Below, piece by piece: positions 26,947 through 34,663 of a stretch of 64,000 nt of DNA; within the stretch, counting starts at the first letter, position 1, and every line of letters begins with the position of its first letter. This DNA comes from CAVVEQ01 sp963747315 (GTDB lineage Bacteria; Chloroflexota; Anaerolineae; Anaerolineales; Anaerolineaceae): positions 62,001-126,000 of the forward strand of contig CAVVEQ010000011.1 of the NCBI GenBank assembly GCA_963747315.1. Direction: 5' to 3'. A program made the position numbers and the translations under genes. The notes beneath the pieces were generated by a model. It saw only the letters and a list, made by a program, of their open reading frames with translations. It was not told where the DNA came from and made no database searches.

Positions 26947-27882
26947 CTAATAGTCGCGGGCTAAATCCATGCCCGCATACAGCCCCGCCACCTGCTCGGC
27001 GTAGCCGTTGAACATCAGCGTATCGCGCCGGCCCAGCTCGCCAATCCGGCGCTCGCTGCGCTGGCTCCAGCGCGGGTGATCCACCTGCGGGTTGACGTTG
27101 GCATAAAACCCGTATTCGTCCGGCGCGATCTGGCTCCACAGGGTGGCGGGCGGCTCGGCGGTCAGCTCGATCTTGACCACCGCCTTGATGGACTTGAAGC
27201 CGAATTTCCAGGGCACCACCAGGCGGATGCCGCCGCCGTTTTGCGCCGGCAACTCGCCGCCGTACAGGCCGGTCGCCAGCAGCGCCAGGTCATTCATGGC
27301 CTCGTCCAGGCGCAAGCCTTCCTGGTAGGGCCAGGGATAAAAACCCTGCCTTTGACCCGGCATTTCCTCCGGCCTGAGTACCGACTCAAAACGCACATAC
27401 TTTGCATCGGATGTGGGTTCCACTTCACTCAGCAGGCTGGCAAGCGGGAATCCCATCCAGGGAATCACCATGCTCCACGCCTCCACACAGCGCAGGCGGT
27501 AGATGCGCTCCTCAGGCGGGAACTTCTTGACCAGCTCGTCCAGGCTGTACCTGCCGGGTATGCGCGCCAGCCCGGAGACTTCCACCTCCCAGGGCGAGGT
27601 CTGGAAATCCTTTGCCAGCCCGGCAACCCCTTCTTTATCGGTGGTGAACTCGTAATAGTTGTTATAGCCGGTGATATCTTCAAATGTGTTCGCCGGGTCG
27701 CCCAGCTCATCTGCCGGGCGGGGAGCCCCGCCTGGAGCAGGGGTCTCCACGGGTGAAGCGCCCTCACAGGCGGCAAGCAAAGCGCCTCCGGCAGCCAGCC
27801 CGGCAGCCTTCATGAACTGCCTGCGGGAAAGGTAGACCTGCTTGGGGGTAATTTCTGAGGATGGGATGGGGTTGCTTTTCAT
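26947..27882 (-). CDS. msrP: MsrP periplasmic methionine sulfoxide reductase (molybdoenzyme)
   Basis: A 311-residue molybdopterin enzyme of the YedY family. It has a Tat signal (SRRQFMK at 19-25) that ends in a lipobox-like LLAAC (Cys39), so the enzyme is probably exported folded and anchored as a lipoprotein. Cys132 in RLRCVEAWSMVIPW is the molybdenum ligand. MsrP repairs oxidised methionines in exported proteins with electrons from MsrQ. The gene lies between msrQ and a TlpA-like lipoprotein gene, 15 bases after the latter. Confidence 0.93.
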   Translation of the reverse strand: MKSNPIPSSEITPKQVYLSRRQFMKAAGLAAGGALLAACEGASPVETPAPGGAPRPADELGDPANTFEDITGYNNYYEFTTDKEGVAGLAKDFQTSPWEVEVSGLARIPGRYSLDELVKKFPPEERIYRLRCVEAWSMVIPWMGFPLASLLSEVEPTSDAKYVRFESVLRPEEMPGQRQGFYPWPYQEGLRLDEAMNDLALLATGLYGGELPAQNGGGIRLVVPWKFGFKSIKAVVKIELTAEPPATLWSQIAPDEYGFYANVNPQVDHPRWSQRSERRIGELGRRDTLMFNGYAEQVAGLYAGMDLARDY

Positions 27883-27897
27883 GATTGATCTCCTGAT

Positions 27898-28491
27898 TTA
27901 CGGCACCGGCTCATCGAGCAGCGCCTGGATAGCCGCTTCGGTCTCCGCATAGCGCCCTTCGCCGATATGCGAGTAGCGCAGCCGTCCCTGCTTATCGATC
28001 AGGTACAGGGTGGGCCAGTAGCGGGTGTTGTAGAGACGCCAGGTCTTGCCATCGTTATCTTGCGCCACCGGGTAAGGTATGTTCAAATCGGCGACGGCTT
28101 GCTTGAGATTGTCTAAATCCTCTTCGTGCCTGAACTCGGGGTAGTGATTTCCGATGACCACCAGCCCGGAATCGGCGTACTGCTCGTGCCAGCCCCTCAA
28201 CGAGGGGATCACATTGCGGCAGTTAATTCAACCGAAGGTCCACATATCAATCAGCACCACCTTGCCGCGCAGGTCCGCCAGGCGCAGCGGCTCAGGGGTG
28301 TTGATCCAGATTTCGTTGCCCAGCTCGGGCGCTTCGCCCAGGTCGGGGTAGGCTGCCGGCAGATCTTTCGCCGCCGGTATCTCTTTCGCCGCCGGCAGAT
28401 CTTCCGCCGCCAGGGTGGAATTTGCAGCCTGAGAGCGGCAGCCCGCCAGGGCAAGCGCGCCGGTCACCAGCAGCCAGATTGCTAAACGCAT
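27898..28491 (-). CDS. TlpA-like lipoprotein, candidate selenoprotein (UINC)
   Basis: A 197-codon gene interrupted by one in-frame TGA (28230-28228). Upstream are a lipoprotein signal (ALAGC, Cys18), a PAAKEIPAAKDLPAA linker and a thioredoxin-like start ending LIDMWTFG; downstream the same frame continues INCRNVIPSLRGWHEQY and the rest of the domain (WPTLYLIDKQGRL). Related proteins read WTxxCINC, so the stop occupies the first redox cysteine. A perfect 6-bp hairpin begins 23 bases after the T of the UGA, as expected for a bacterial SECIS. I read it as selenocysteine 88 paired with Cys91; a point mutation or read error is the alternative. It would be an exported thiol reductase, next to msrPQ. 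Confidence 0.7.
28193..28207 (-). promoter_or_regulatory. Candidate bacterial SECIS hairpin
   Basis: On the minus strand CCCCUC-GUU-GAGGGG forms a perfect 6-bp stem with a loop starting with G then U. It occupies positions 24-38 counted from the U of the in-frame UGA. Known bacterial SECIS elements need a small stem-loop at this distance with a G among the first two loop bases. Confidence 0.55.
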
Positions 28492-28569
28492 CGCTACACC
28501 TCCTGCTTGAGTTGTACCGATTATAGAGGGTAGAGATTACAAAAGTCTTACACAGGGGAAAAGGAAGGA

Positions 28570-29802
28570 TTAACTCTTGGGCAGGGTAAAGGTGAACACG
28601 CTGCCCTGCCCGGGCGCGCTCTCGGCCCGGATGCTGCCCCGGTGGGCCTCGATGATGCCCCTGGCAATTGCCAACCCCAGCCCGGCGCCCCCGGCGGCGC
28701 GGTTGCGGGATTTATCCCCCCGGTAAAAGCGCTCGAAGACATGCGGTAAATCCTCCGGCAGGATGCCCTCGCCCGTATCCCTGACCGAGACGAAGACGCC
28801 CCCCGCCGCCAACCCGGCGCTCAGGGTGACATGACCTCCCGGCGGGGTGTGGTACAGGGCGTTGCTCACCAGGTTGTTGAGCGCCCGCCCCAGGCGCTGG
28901 ACATCCATCACCAGCGGGTCGATGCCCGGCGCGGCCGAGCCGCTCAGGATTACCTGCTTTTGAGCTGCCAGGCCGGAGAAGCTTTCCAGGGTGTCGGAGA
29001 TCAGGTCGGAGAGGGAAGCCGGCTCCAGGTACAGGCTCAACCCACCCGCATCCAGCTGAGAGACTTGAAACAGGTCGTCCACCAGCAGGGAGAGGTTATC
29101 CACCTGCTTTTTGGCCTGCGCCAGGTATTGCTGCTGGGCTTGCGGGTCGGTGACCATGCCGTCTGCCAGGGCCTCCACCAGGACGCGGATCGAGGCCAGC
29201 GGGGTGCGCAGGTCGTGCCCGGCCCAGGCCACCAGGTCGCGGCGCAGGGCATCCAGCTCTTTCTGTTTCTGGTCAGCAGTCTGCAGGCGCTGCGCCATCT
29301 GGTTGAATGACTGCCCCAGGGCGGCGATCTCATCCCTGCCGGCGATGCTTGCCCGGGCAGACAGGTCCCCGCTTTCGATGGCGCGGGCGGCGTCTTCCAG
29401 CCGGGCGATGCGCTCGGTGAGCGCGCTGGCAAAGAAAGTGCCCAGCGCCACGGCGATGCCGCCCGCAAAAACCAGCAGGACCGTCGCCAGCATCAAGTCG
29501 TGCTGGCTGGCGAACATCAGCCGGGCTGTCAGCCAGACATTCAGGAAGGTTAGCAGGCTTGCCAGCACGTAAGTCCCGCCCAGCGTCCAACGCAGGGAAG
29601 GCGCCCACTCCAGCCAGCCCCAGCGGTAAGCCGCATACCCGGCCAGGATCGAGATGACCGCCGTCAATGCCAGGAACTGCGCCATCAGCCCCAGGTCGCC
29701 CATCGACGGGCGCATCAGCCAGTAGAAGATGCCCAGCGAGACGAGCAACACCAGGATGATACCGCTGGCAAGCAGCACGGTGCGGGAAGTGGATCTCTGC
29801 AT
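28570..29802 (-). CDS. Membrane sensor histidine kinase
   Basis: A 410-residue kinase with four N-terminal membrane helices (about 8-30, 38-58, 72-95, 103-126), a HAMP domain (130-180), a HisKA domain with His196 in GHDLRTPLAS, and a HATPase_c domain with N (NNLVSNALYHT), G1 (DTGEGI), F (FERFYRG) and G2 (GAGLGLAI) boxes. There is no large extracytoplasmic sensor domain, so the membrane helices or HAMP probably sense the signal. It follows the response regulator by four bases and precedes the TlpA-like and msrPQ genes, so it may control methionine-sulfoxide repair. Confidence 0.92.
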   Translation of the reverse strand: MQRSTSRTVLLASGIILVLLVSLGIFYWLMRPSMGDLGLMAQFLALTAVISILAGYAAYRWGWLEWAPSLRWTLGGTYVLASLLTFLNVWLTARLMFASQHDLMLATVLLVFAGGIAVALGTFFASALTERIARLEDAARAIESGDLSARASIAGRDEIAALGQSFNQMAQRLQTADQKQKELDALRRDLVAWAGHDLRTPLASIRVLVEALADGMVTDPQAQQQYLAQAKKQVDNLSLLVDDLFQVSQLDAGGLSLYLEPASLSDLISDTLESFSGLAAQKQVILSGSAAPGIDPLVMDVQRLGRALNNLVSNALYHTPPGGHVTLSAGLAAGGVFVSVRDTGEGILPEDLPHVFERFYRGDKSRNRAAGGAGLGLAIARGIIEAHRGSIRAESAPGQGSVFTFTLPKS

Positions 29803-29806
29803 GGCG

Positions 29807-30490
29807 CTACGGCTCGAACTTATAGCCCACTCCCCACACGGTCACCAGGTGGCGGGGGGCAGCCGGGTCCGGCTCGATCTTCTCGCGCAGGCGGCGGATG
29901 TGCACGGTGACCGTGCCGGGGTCGATATAGTCCGACAGCCCCCAGATGCTCTCCAGGAGCTGGTCGCGGGTGAAAACCTGGCGCGGGTGCTGCGCCAGGT
30001 GGTAGATCAGGTCGAACTCCTTGGCGGTCAGAACGATCTCCTCGGCGCCCCGCGTGACCAGGCGCATCTGCGGGTTAATCCTCAGGTCGCCAAAATCCAG
30101 AGCGCGCTCTTCAATAGCCTGGGGAACGGGCCGCGTCCGGCGCAAAACAGCCCGCACCCGGCTGACCACCTCCTGCGGGCTGAAGGGCTTGACCACGTAA
30201 TCGTCTGCGCCCAGCTCCAGCCCGGCGATGCGGTCGGCCTCCTCGCGGCGGGAGGTGAGCAGGATGATCGGCACATCGAAGCGGTCGCGCAGGTTGCGGG
30301 TGAGGGTGAAGCCGTCTATGCCGGGCAGCATCACGTCCAGGATGACCAGGTCCGGCAGCTGGCGCATCAGCGCCTCCTGGGCTGCCAGGCCATCGGCGTA
30401 GCAGGTCACCTGGTAACCGGCCCGCTTCAGGTACAGGCTGACCACCTCGCGAATATCCGGCTCATCCTCGACGATCACGATCTCGGTCAT
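29807..30490 (-). CDS. OmpR/PhoB-family response regulator
   Basis: A 227-residue two-domain regulator. The receiver domain has the acidic pair ED at 8-9, phospho-acceptor Asp52 in LVILDVMLPGIDG, the Thr in ILLTSRREE and Lys in VVKPFSPQE. The winged-helix DNA-binding domain contains EFDLIYHLAQHPRQVFTRDQLLESIWG and the TVTVHIRRLREKIEPDP recognition region. It is the first gene of the operon with the kinase, TlpA-like and msrPQ genes, and is divergent from the second TlpA-like gene, so it could control both directions from the shared region at 30491-30729. Confidence 0.93.
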   Translation of the reverse strand: MTEIVIVEDEPDIREVVSLYLKRAGYQVTCYADGLAAQEALMRQLPDLVILDVMLPGIDGFTLTRNLRDRFDVPIILLTSRREEADRIAGLELGADDYVVKPFSPQEVVSRVRAVLRRTRPVPQAIEERALDFGDLRINPQMRLVTRGAEEIVLTAKEFDLIYHLAQHPRQVFTRDQLLESIWGLSDYIDPGTVTVHIRRLREKIEPDPAAPRHLVTVWGVGYKFEP

Positions 30491-30554
30491 GGGGTCTCCA
30501 CATTGGGCTGGCGCACCGTGCCAGGCGAGCTGGGTGAATGACGGAGCGCTTTGA

Positions 30555-30611
30555 GCTTTGTCCAGGTTTTAGAACACAGCTTTCAACTACAACCAGGAGC
30601 CTGGACAAAGC
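30555..30611. promoter_or_regulatory. Inverted repeat in the divergent regulatory region
   Basis: GCTTTGTCCAGG (30555-30566) and CCTGGACAAAGC (30600-30611) are perfect 12-base arms 33 bases apart. They sit between the response regulator and the divergent TlpA/CcdA genes, a likely operator or long stem. Confidence 0.5.
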
Positions 30612-30729
30612 AAGTATATACCGGAATTATTACACAAATCTTAAGCCTTGTTCATAGTCCCGTAAGGTTGCCTTCGGTTTCTCGTAAGAACTACTCGCTA
30701 AGATGATGAAAACCAGAAATACGGAGGCT

Positions 30730-31384
30730 ATGATGATTAAGAAAACCCTGCTTGTCGTGTTCGTTTTCGCCCTGCTCGTCAGCGCCTGCTCGCCCGCAGC
30801 GGAGGCGATGGAGGAGAAACCGGCTGAGGCGATGATGGAGGAGAAGAACTCCTGACGCAATGATGGAAGAAACGCCCGAGACTATGATGGATGAGAAAAC
30901 CCCCGAGGCGATGGTGGATGAAATGATGGAAGCCCCCGCCTGGTTCGGCGCGGCGCTGACCAACGTGAGCAGCGGGGAGGACTTCACCATCAGCGACTTC
31001 AAGGGTAAAGTCGTCCTGGTGGAAACCCTGGCGATGTGGTGCCCGAGCTGCAAACGCCAGCAAATCCAGGTGAAAGCCCTGCACGAAGCGCTGGGTATGG
31101 ACGAGGACTTGGTTTCGATCGGGCTGGATATCGACCCCAACGAGAACGCCGCCGACCTGAAAGCTTATACGGAAGCCAACAGCTTCGACTGGATTTACGC
31201 GGTGGCCCCGGCAGAGGTATCCCGCGAGATCGGCGCTCTGTACGGCGACCAGTTCCTGAACCCGACCTCCACGCCGATCCTGGTCATCGACCGCCACGGC
31301 GAGGTCCACCCCATGCCGTTCGGGGTCAAAAGCGCCGCAGACCTGCAAGCGTTCATCGAGCCTTTCCTCAAGGAAGGAATGTAG
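30730..31384 (+). CDS. TlpA-like thioredoxin lipoprotein (one frameshift)
   Basis: A lipoprotein signal ending in LVSAC is followed by an acidic Met/Glu-rich linker with repeated MMEEK/TPExMMDEK units, then a redoxin domain with active site MWCPSCKRQQ and the cis-Pro segment STPILVIDRHG. An extra A near 30848 breaks the frame inside the linker; removing it joins the signal peptide (from 30730) to the domain (30860-31384) and restores the TPDAMMEETPE repeat. The protein should reduce exported disulfides or sulfenic acids and be recharged by CcdA encoded 28 bases downstream. Confidence 0.82.
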
Positions 31385-31412
31385 GCCCAACCGGAGGGAA
31401 AGCGAGCCGACT

Positions 31413-32081
31413 ATGGAAACCGTCCTGACTTCGATCAGCCTGGGCCTGCTGGCCAGCGCCAGCCCGTGCATCCTGCCGCTGTATCCAGGCTACCTGGCCT
31501 ACCTGAGCGGGGCGAGCCAGACATCCCGCGGCAGCAAGCGCTATTTCCTGGGCTTCTTTGTGCTGGCAGGCGTGCTGAGCATGATGCTGGCGCTGGGCCT
31601 GCTGATCGCACTGGTATCGGTTTCGGTGGGGCGGGCGCTCTCGGTGGTCATCCCTCTGGCAGACCTGCTAATCATCTCCCTGGGGGTCCTGCTCCTGCTG
31701 GACAAGAACCCGTTCAAGGCCTTGCCGCAGATCGAAGCGCCCGCCTTGAGCAGCCCGTACGTCAACGCCTATCTGTACGGCTTGCTGTACGGACCGATCG
31801 CCCTGCCCTGCTCTGGCCCGCTGGTGGTGAGCATCTTTGCCATCTCGCTAACCGCTGCAGAAGCCCTGAGCAAGCTGAATATCTTCCTGTGGTTCGGGGT
31901 GGGGTTCGGGCTGCCGCTGCTGGCGCTCTCGCTAATCTCCGGCGCCATGCAGCGCGATATCACCCGCTGGCTGGCGATCAACGCCCGCCTGGTCAACATC
32001 CTGGGCGGGCTGCTGCTGGTGGGGATTGGGCTCTACGATTTCTGGGCCAACTGGGAGCTGATCGGCCTGCTGCTGGGGTAA
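31413..32081 (+). CDS. ccdA: CcdA-type thiol-disulfide transmembrane reductase
   Basis: A 222-residue protein with six membrane helices. The two redox cysteines are in place: Cys19 in SASPCILPLYPGYLAY and Cys133 in IALPCSGP, the conserved arrangement of CcdA/DsbD-beta. It carries electrons from cytoplasmic thioredoxin across the membrane to extracytoplasmic thiol proteins, here most likely the TlpA-like lipoprotein upstream and perhaps the candidate selenoprotein across the divergent region. Repeats start right after its stop. Confidence 0.92.
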   Translation: METVLTSISLGLLASASPCILPLYPGYLAYLSGASQTSRGSKRYFLGFFVLAGVLSMMLALGLLIALVSVSVGRALSVVIPLADLLIISLGVLLLLDKNPFKALPQIEAPALSSPYVNAYLYGLLYGPIALPCSGPLVVSIFAISLTAAEALSKLNIFLWFGVGFGLPLLALSLISGAMQRDITRWLAINARLVNILGGLLLVGIGLYDFWANWELIGLLLG

Positions 32082-32108
32082 AGGATTGAACCGCAAAGAG
32101 GTAAAGAT

Positions 32109-32209
32109 TTAACCACCAAGAACACCAAGAAGTGCGAAGGAACACAAAGAAGGCTTTATTAAATCTCTTCGTGATCTTCGGGTTTTCTTGGTGGTCTTTG
32201 TGGTTCAAT
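32109..32209. repeat. AACCRCCAAG palindromic repeat, copy 2
   Basis: About 100 bases with imperfect inverted halves (AACCACCAAGAACACC ... GTGGTCTTTGTGGTT), preceded by the shared GTAAAGATTT. Confidence 0.65.
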
Positions 32210-32233
32210 ATATCCTAGCAAGAGGCAGAGATT

Positions 32234-32331
32234 GAACCACCAAGAACACGAAGAAGTTCAAAAGAACACAAAGAAAACCTTATAAACTCCTTCGTGTTCT
32301 TCAGGTTTTCTTCGTGTTCTTCGTGGTTCAA
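32234..32331. repeat. AACCRCCAAG palindromic repeat, copy 3
   Basis: Inverted halves GAACCACCAAGAACACGAAG and CTTCGTGTTCTTCGTGGTTC. The two copies between ccdA and the cupin gene fill nearly the whole gap. Confidence 0.7.
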
Positions 32332-32345
32332 GGTTTTATTTACCG

Positions 32346-32717
32346 TTATTCCTGGATGATTTCCGCCTGGAAGCGGCGCCGGTGCAGGTCTTCGCGCACC
32401 GGGGCGAAGAAATCGGTCAGCTCGGCGGGCACATCCCCATCGTTGCGCTCGGAATGGGGCGCGCCGGGCGGGATGTAAAAGAACTCGCCGGCGCTCACCG
32501 GGTACTCTTCGCCGTTGATGGTGAAGATGATCGTCCCTGCCAGGACGATCCCGCTCTGCTCATTGGGGTGGACGTGCACCGGTGCGTTGGCGCCCGGCTC
32601 CCAGCGCGTCCACATCACGGTCATGTTCTGCCCTTCGATCAGCATGCGCGAGAACACGCCCTTGTGCTTTTCGATCGGCCATTCTTCTACATTGGCTGGG
32701 TTAATCACGTGGTTCAT
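32346..32717 (-). CDS. Cupin-domain protein
   Basis: A 123-residue single-cupin protein. Motif 1 is degenerate (GANAPVHVHPNEQSGIVLAG, with two His and a Gln/Glu), and motif 2 reads PPGAPHSERND, so a metal site is likely. Small cupins bind or convert small molecules or sense sugars; no substrate can be named. It stands alone between repeat clusters. Confidence 0.85.
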   Translation of the reverse strand: MNHVINPANVEEWPIEKHKGVFSRMLIEGQNMTVMWTRWEPGANAPVHVHPNEQSGIVLAGTIIFTINGEEYPVSAGEFFYIPPGAPHSERNDGDVPAELTDFFAPVREDLHRRRFQAEIIQE

Positions 32718-32777
32718 GGTTTAATCTCCGTGAGGGGGTTGGGTGAGGTCTGGACTCATTTTAGCATAGGATTAAAG

Positions 32778-32878
32778 ATTGAACCGCCAAGGGCGCGAAG
32801 AAGCGAAGAAGCACAAAGAAAACCAAAAATATATCTTGGTGTTCTTTGGGTTCTCTTGGTGGTCTTCGTAGTTCAATG
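32778..32878. repeat. AACCRCCAAG palindromic repeat, copy 4 (plus half copy)
   Basis: About 100 bases from GAACCGCCAAGGGCGCGAAG to GTGGTCTTCGTAGTTC. A half copy with the same left end follows at 32909-32945, just before the next gene's stop. Confidence 0.65.
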
Positions 32879-32961
32879 TTTTACATTTTTACGGGGTGGG
32901 AGTAAAGATTGAACCGCCAAGGGCGCGAAGGGGCGCGAATAATCACGCAGAATATCGCTGC

Positions 32962-34569
32962 TTATGGGACAATGTGAAATATTACCGCAAAACCATCGCG
33001 ATAAACTTCTTCCAAGCGCAAATCGGCTTCAGCCTTGCGGATAAAAGCAGTATGGTTCAGGTCAGAGAGGATATAGCGGGCAGCAAATTTACCCTCGATC
33101 TGCTGGGATAGTTGATCCACCTGGCCACGGGTTATCGCTCGCCAATCCTCGTATAGCCCCGCGTTATACAATTGCATATAGGTAGGATCTAACCCGATTA
33201 GATATGTGTTGTGTGTATTGTAGAAAAATAAACGCGGGAAGTCATCCCAATCTGTCTGGAAAATGCGCTCGCCTTGGGCAGTGTTCCGAATTAACCAGGC
33301 AGAAGCATCGGCGTACGTCTCATAGGGTTTGGATCCTTGAATGCTTTTGATAGTTGCAGGCAAGGTGTGGAATACGCCCAGGCTCACCAGGATCAACACC
33401 GTACCGGCGATCCCCAAATATTGCCAGCGGGACGCAAGGACTTGCTTCAGTTTATCCGGCGCAGCAACCAGGGTTTCCTCTAACCAACCGCCAGGCTGCA
33501 ACAGGGATTGAAATGCCAGGCTGCCAAATATCAAGGCAAAAGGAGCAAGATATTCAATAAAATGGCGTGATCTCATGGTCATCCAACTGAAAAGGAACAC
33601 CATTAACAATGCCACCGCCGTAGCTGATTTCATACGCCGCCCTGTAATCCCCAGGGTAAGAAAGCCTAAACCCAGCAGCGCTAGTACCGGCCAGGAATTC
33701 TCCAATAACTGAGCAGTGGTATAGGGATACCATTCGCCACCCACCCCCACCGAAGTGGCTTCTCCTACTTTTGGCAGGATATGCCGGATCGTAAAAATAA
33801 TGTTATGCGGGAAATATGGATGAATGACCAAACCGGCTATGATCCCGATCATTGAGTAGACCGCTGGTTGAAATGCCAGGCGCCTGTCAACCAGCCATAC
33901 TGCCAATGCATAAACCACTGCCATAATTGGTAAAAGGGGAAAAGCATTATACATCCAGACATAAATAAAACCGACCAGGACAAATAGTTTTGTTCTTCCT
34001 TGTAGCATCCAATGCAAACTCAACGCCAGGATGGCCAGAGATAACGACGGGGACCGTGTAAGGCTCATCCTGGACAAAAATGCCTCCGAGATAACCAGCA
34101 ATCCCAAAGCCCACAAGGCAGGATAGCGCACCTTCTGCCCACGGAGTAGCCACCAAATACATAAAAAGGCAGCGCTGGCAAAGATAATGCTCGCCCATTT
34201 TGCCCCTAATCGTAAATCGCCAAAGGTAAACGGGATCAGTGCAACATGAAAAAGGAAATGATGATTACTATACTCGCTCTCATTTAAGATGGTTAACGGC
34301 AACCAGGGATAGTCTGGGCGCAAACCCTCCTGACGCATGATCTGAGCCATTTTTATATGGTAATACCCATCGTTGCCGGCCAAATCGGGGGTCGAAAATT
34401 GGATCACCGACATACCCAAGCTAAAAACAAAAAACAGTAAGATTGCTTGCAAAACCAGCTTGATGGCAGGTTGAGAAACCAGGACGTTGCGAATATTCTT
34501 AATAACCGAAAAAAGGCGACTCTGGACTGCTGCGTTGAACGATTTCTCGTAGGGAAGTTCGGGATTCAT
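32962..34569 (-). CDS. Polytopic GT-C-like membrane protein
   Basis: A 535-residue protein with about eleven membrane helices and a C-terminal extracytoplasmic domain of about 120 residues. The first outer loop carries GNDGYYHIKMAQIM, reminiscent of the Asp-containing catalytic loop of STT3/PMT-type GT-C transferases, and a TRSPSLSLAILALSLHW helix follows. It may be a lipid-linked sugar transferase, but I cannot name the substrate. Codon use is more A+T-rich than in neighbouring genes. Confidence 0.65.
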   Translation of the reverse strand: MNPELPYEKSFNAAVQSRLFSVIKNIRNVLVSQPAIKLVLQAILLFFVFSLGMSVIQFSTPDLAGNDGYYHIKMAQIMRQEGLRPDYPWLPLTILNESEYSNHHFLFHVALIPFTFGDLRLGAKWASIIFASAAFLCIWWLLRGQKVRYPALWALGLLVISEAFLSRMSLTRSPSLSLAILALSLHWMLQGRTKLFVLVGFIYVWMYNAFPLLPIMAVVYALAVWLVDRRLAFQPAVYSMIGIIAGLVIHPYFPHNIIFTIRHILPKVGEATSVGVGGEWYPYTTAQLLENSWPVLALLGLGFLTLGITGRRMKSATAVALLMVFLFSWMTMRSRHFIEYLAPFALIFGSLAFQSLLQPGGWLEETLVAAPDKLKQVLASRWQYLGIAGTVLILVSLGVFHTLPATIKSIQGSKPYETYADASAWLIRNTAQGERIFQTDWDDFPRLFFYNTHNTYLIGLDPTYMQLYNAGLYEDWRAITRGQVDQLSQQIEGKFAARYILSDLNHTAFIRKAEADLRLEEVYRDGFAVIFHIVP

Positions 34570-34663
34570 ATCTCAATTATTCCACAAGATGGCTGCAGGC
34601 AGTATCCGAGCTCCCTGCAGCCATCACTGCAACCGAGATGGTCTACATTAGCTAATATTTTGA

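Noticed and set aside
28228..28230. TGA as an ordinary nonsense mutation in the TlpA-like gene
   Set aside because: It is possible but not preferred: the frame is unchanged, the stop is exactly at a redox Cys, and a SECIS-like hairpin follows. It is kept as the alternative.
32101..32335. CRISPR array
   Set aside because: The repeats are palindromic elements of about 100 bases, irregularly spaced and without unique spacers, and no cas gene is present.
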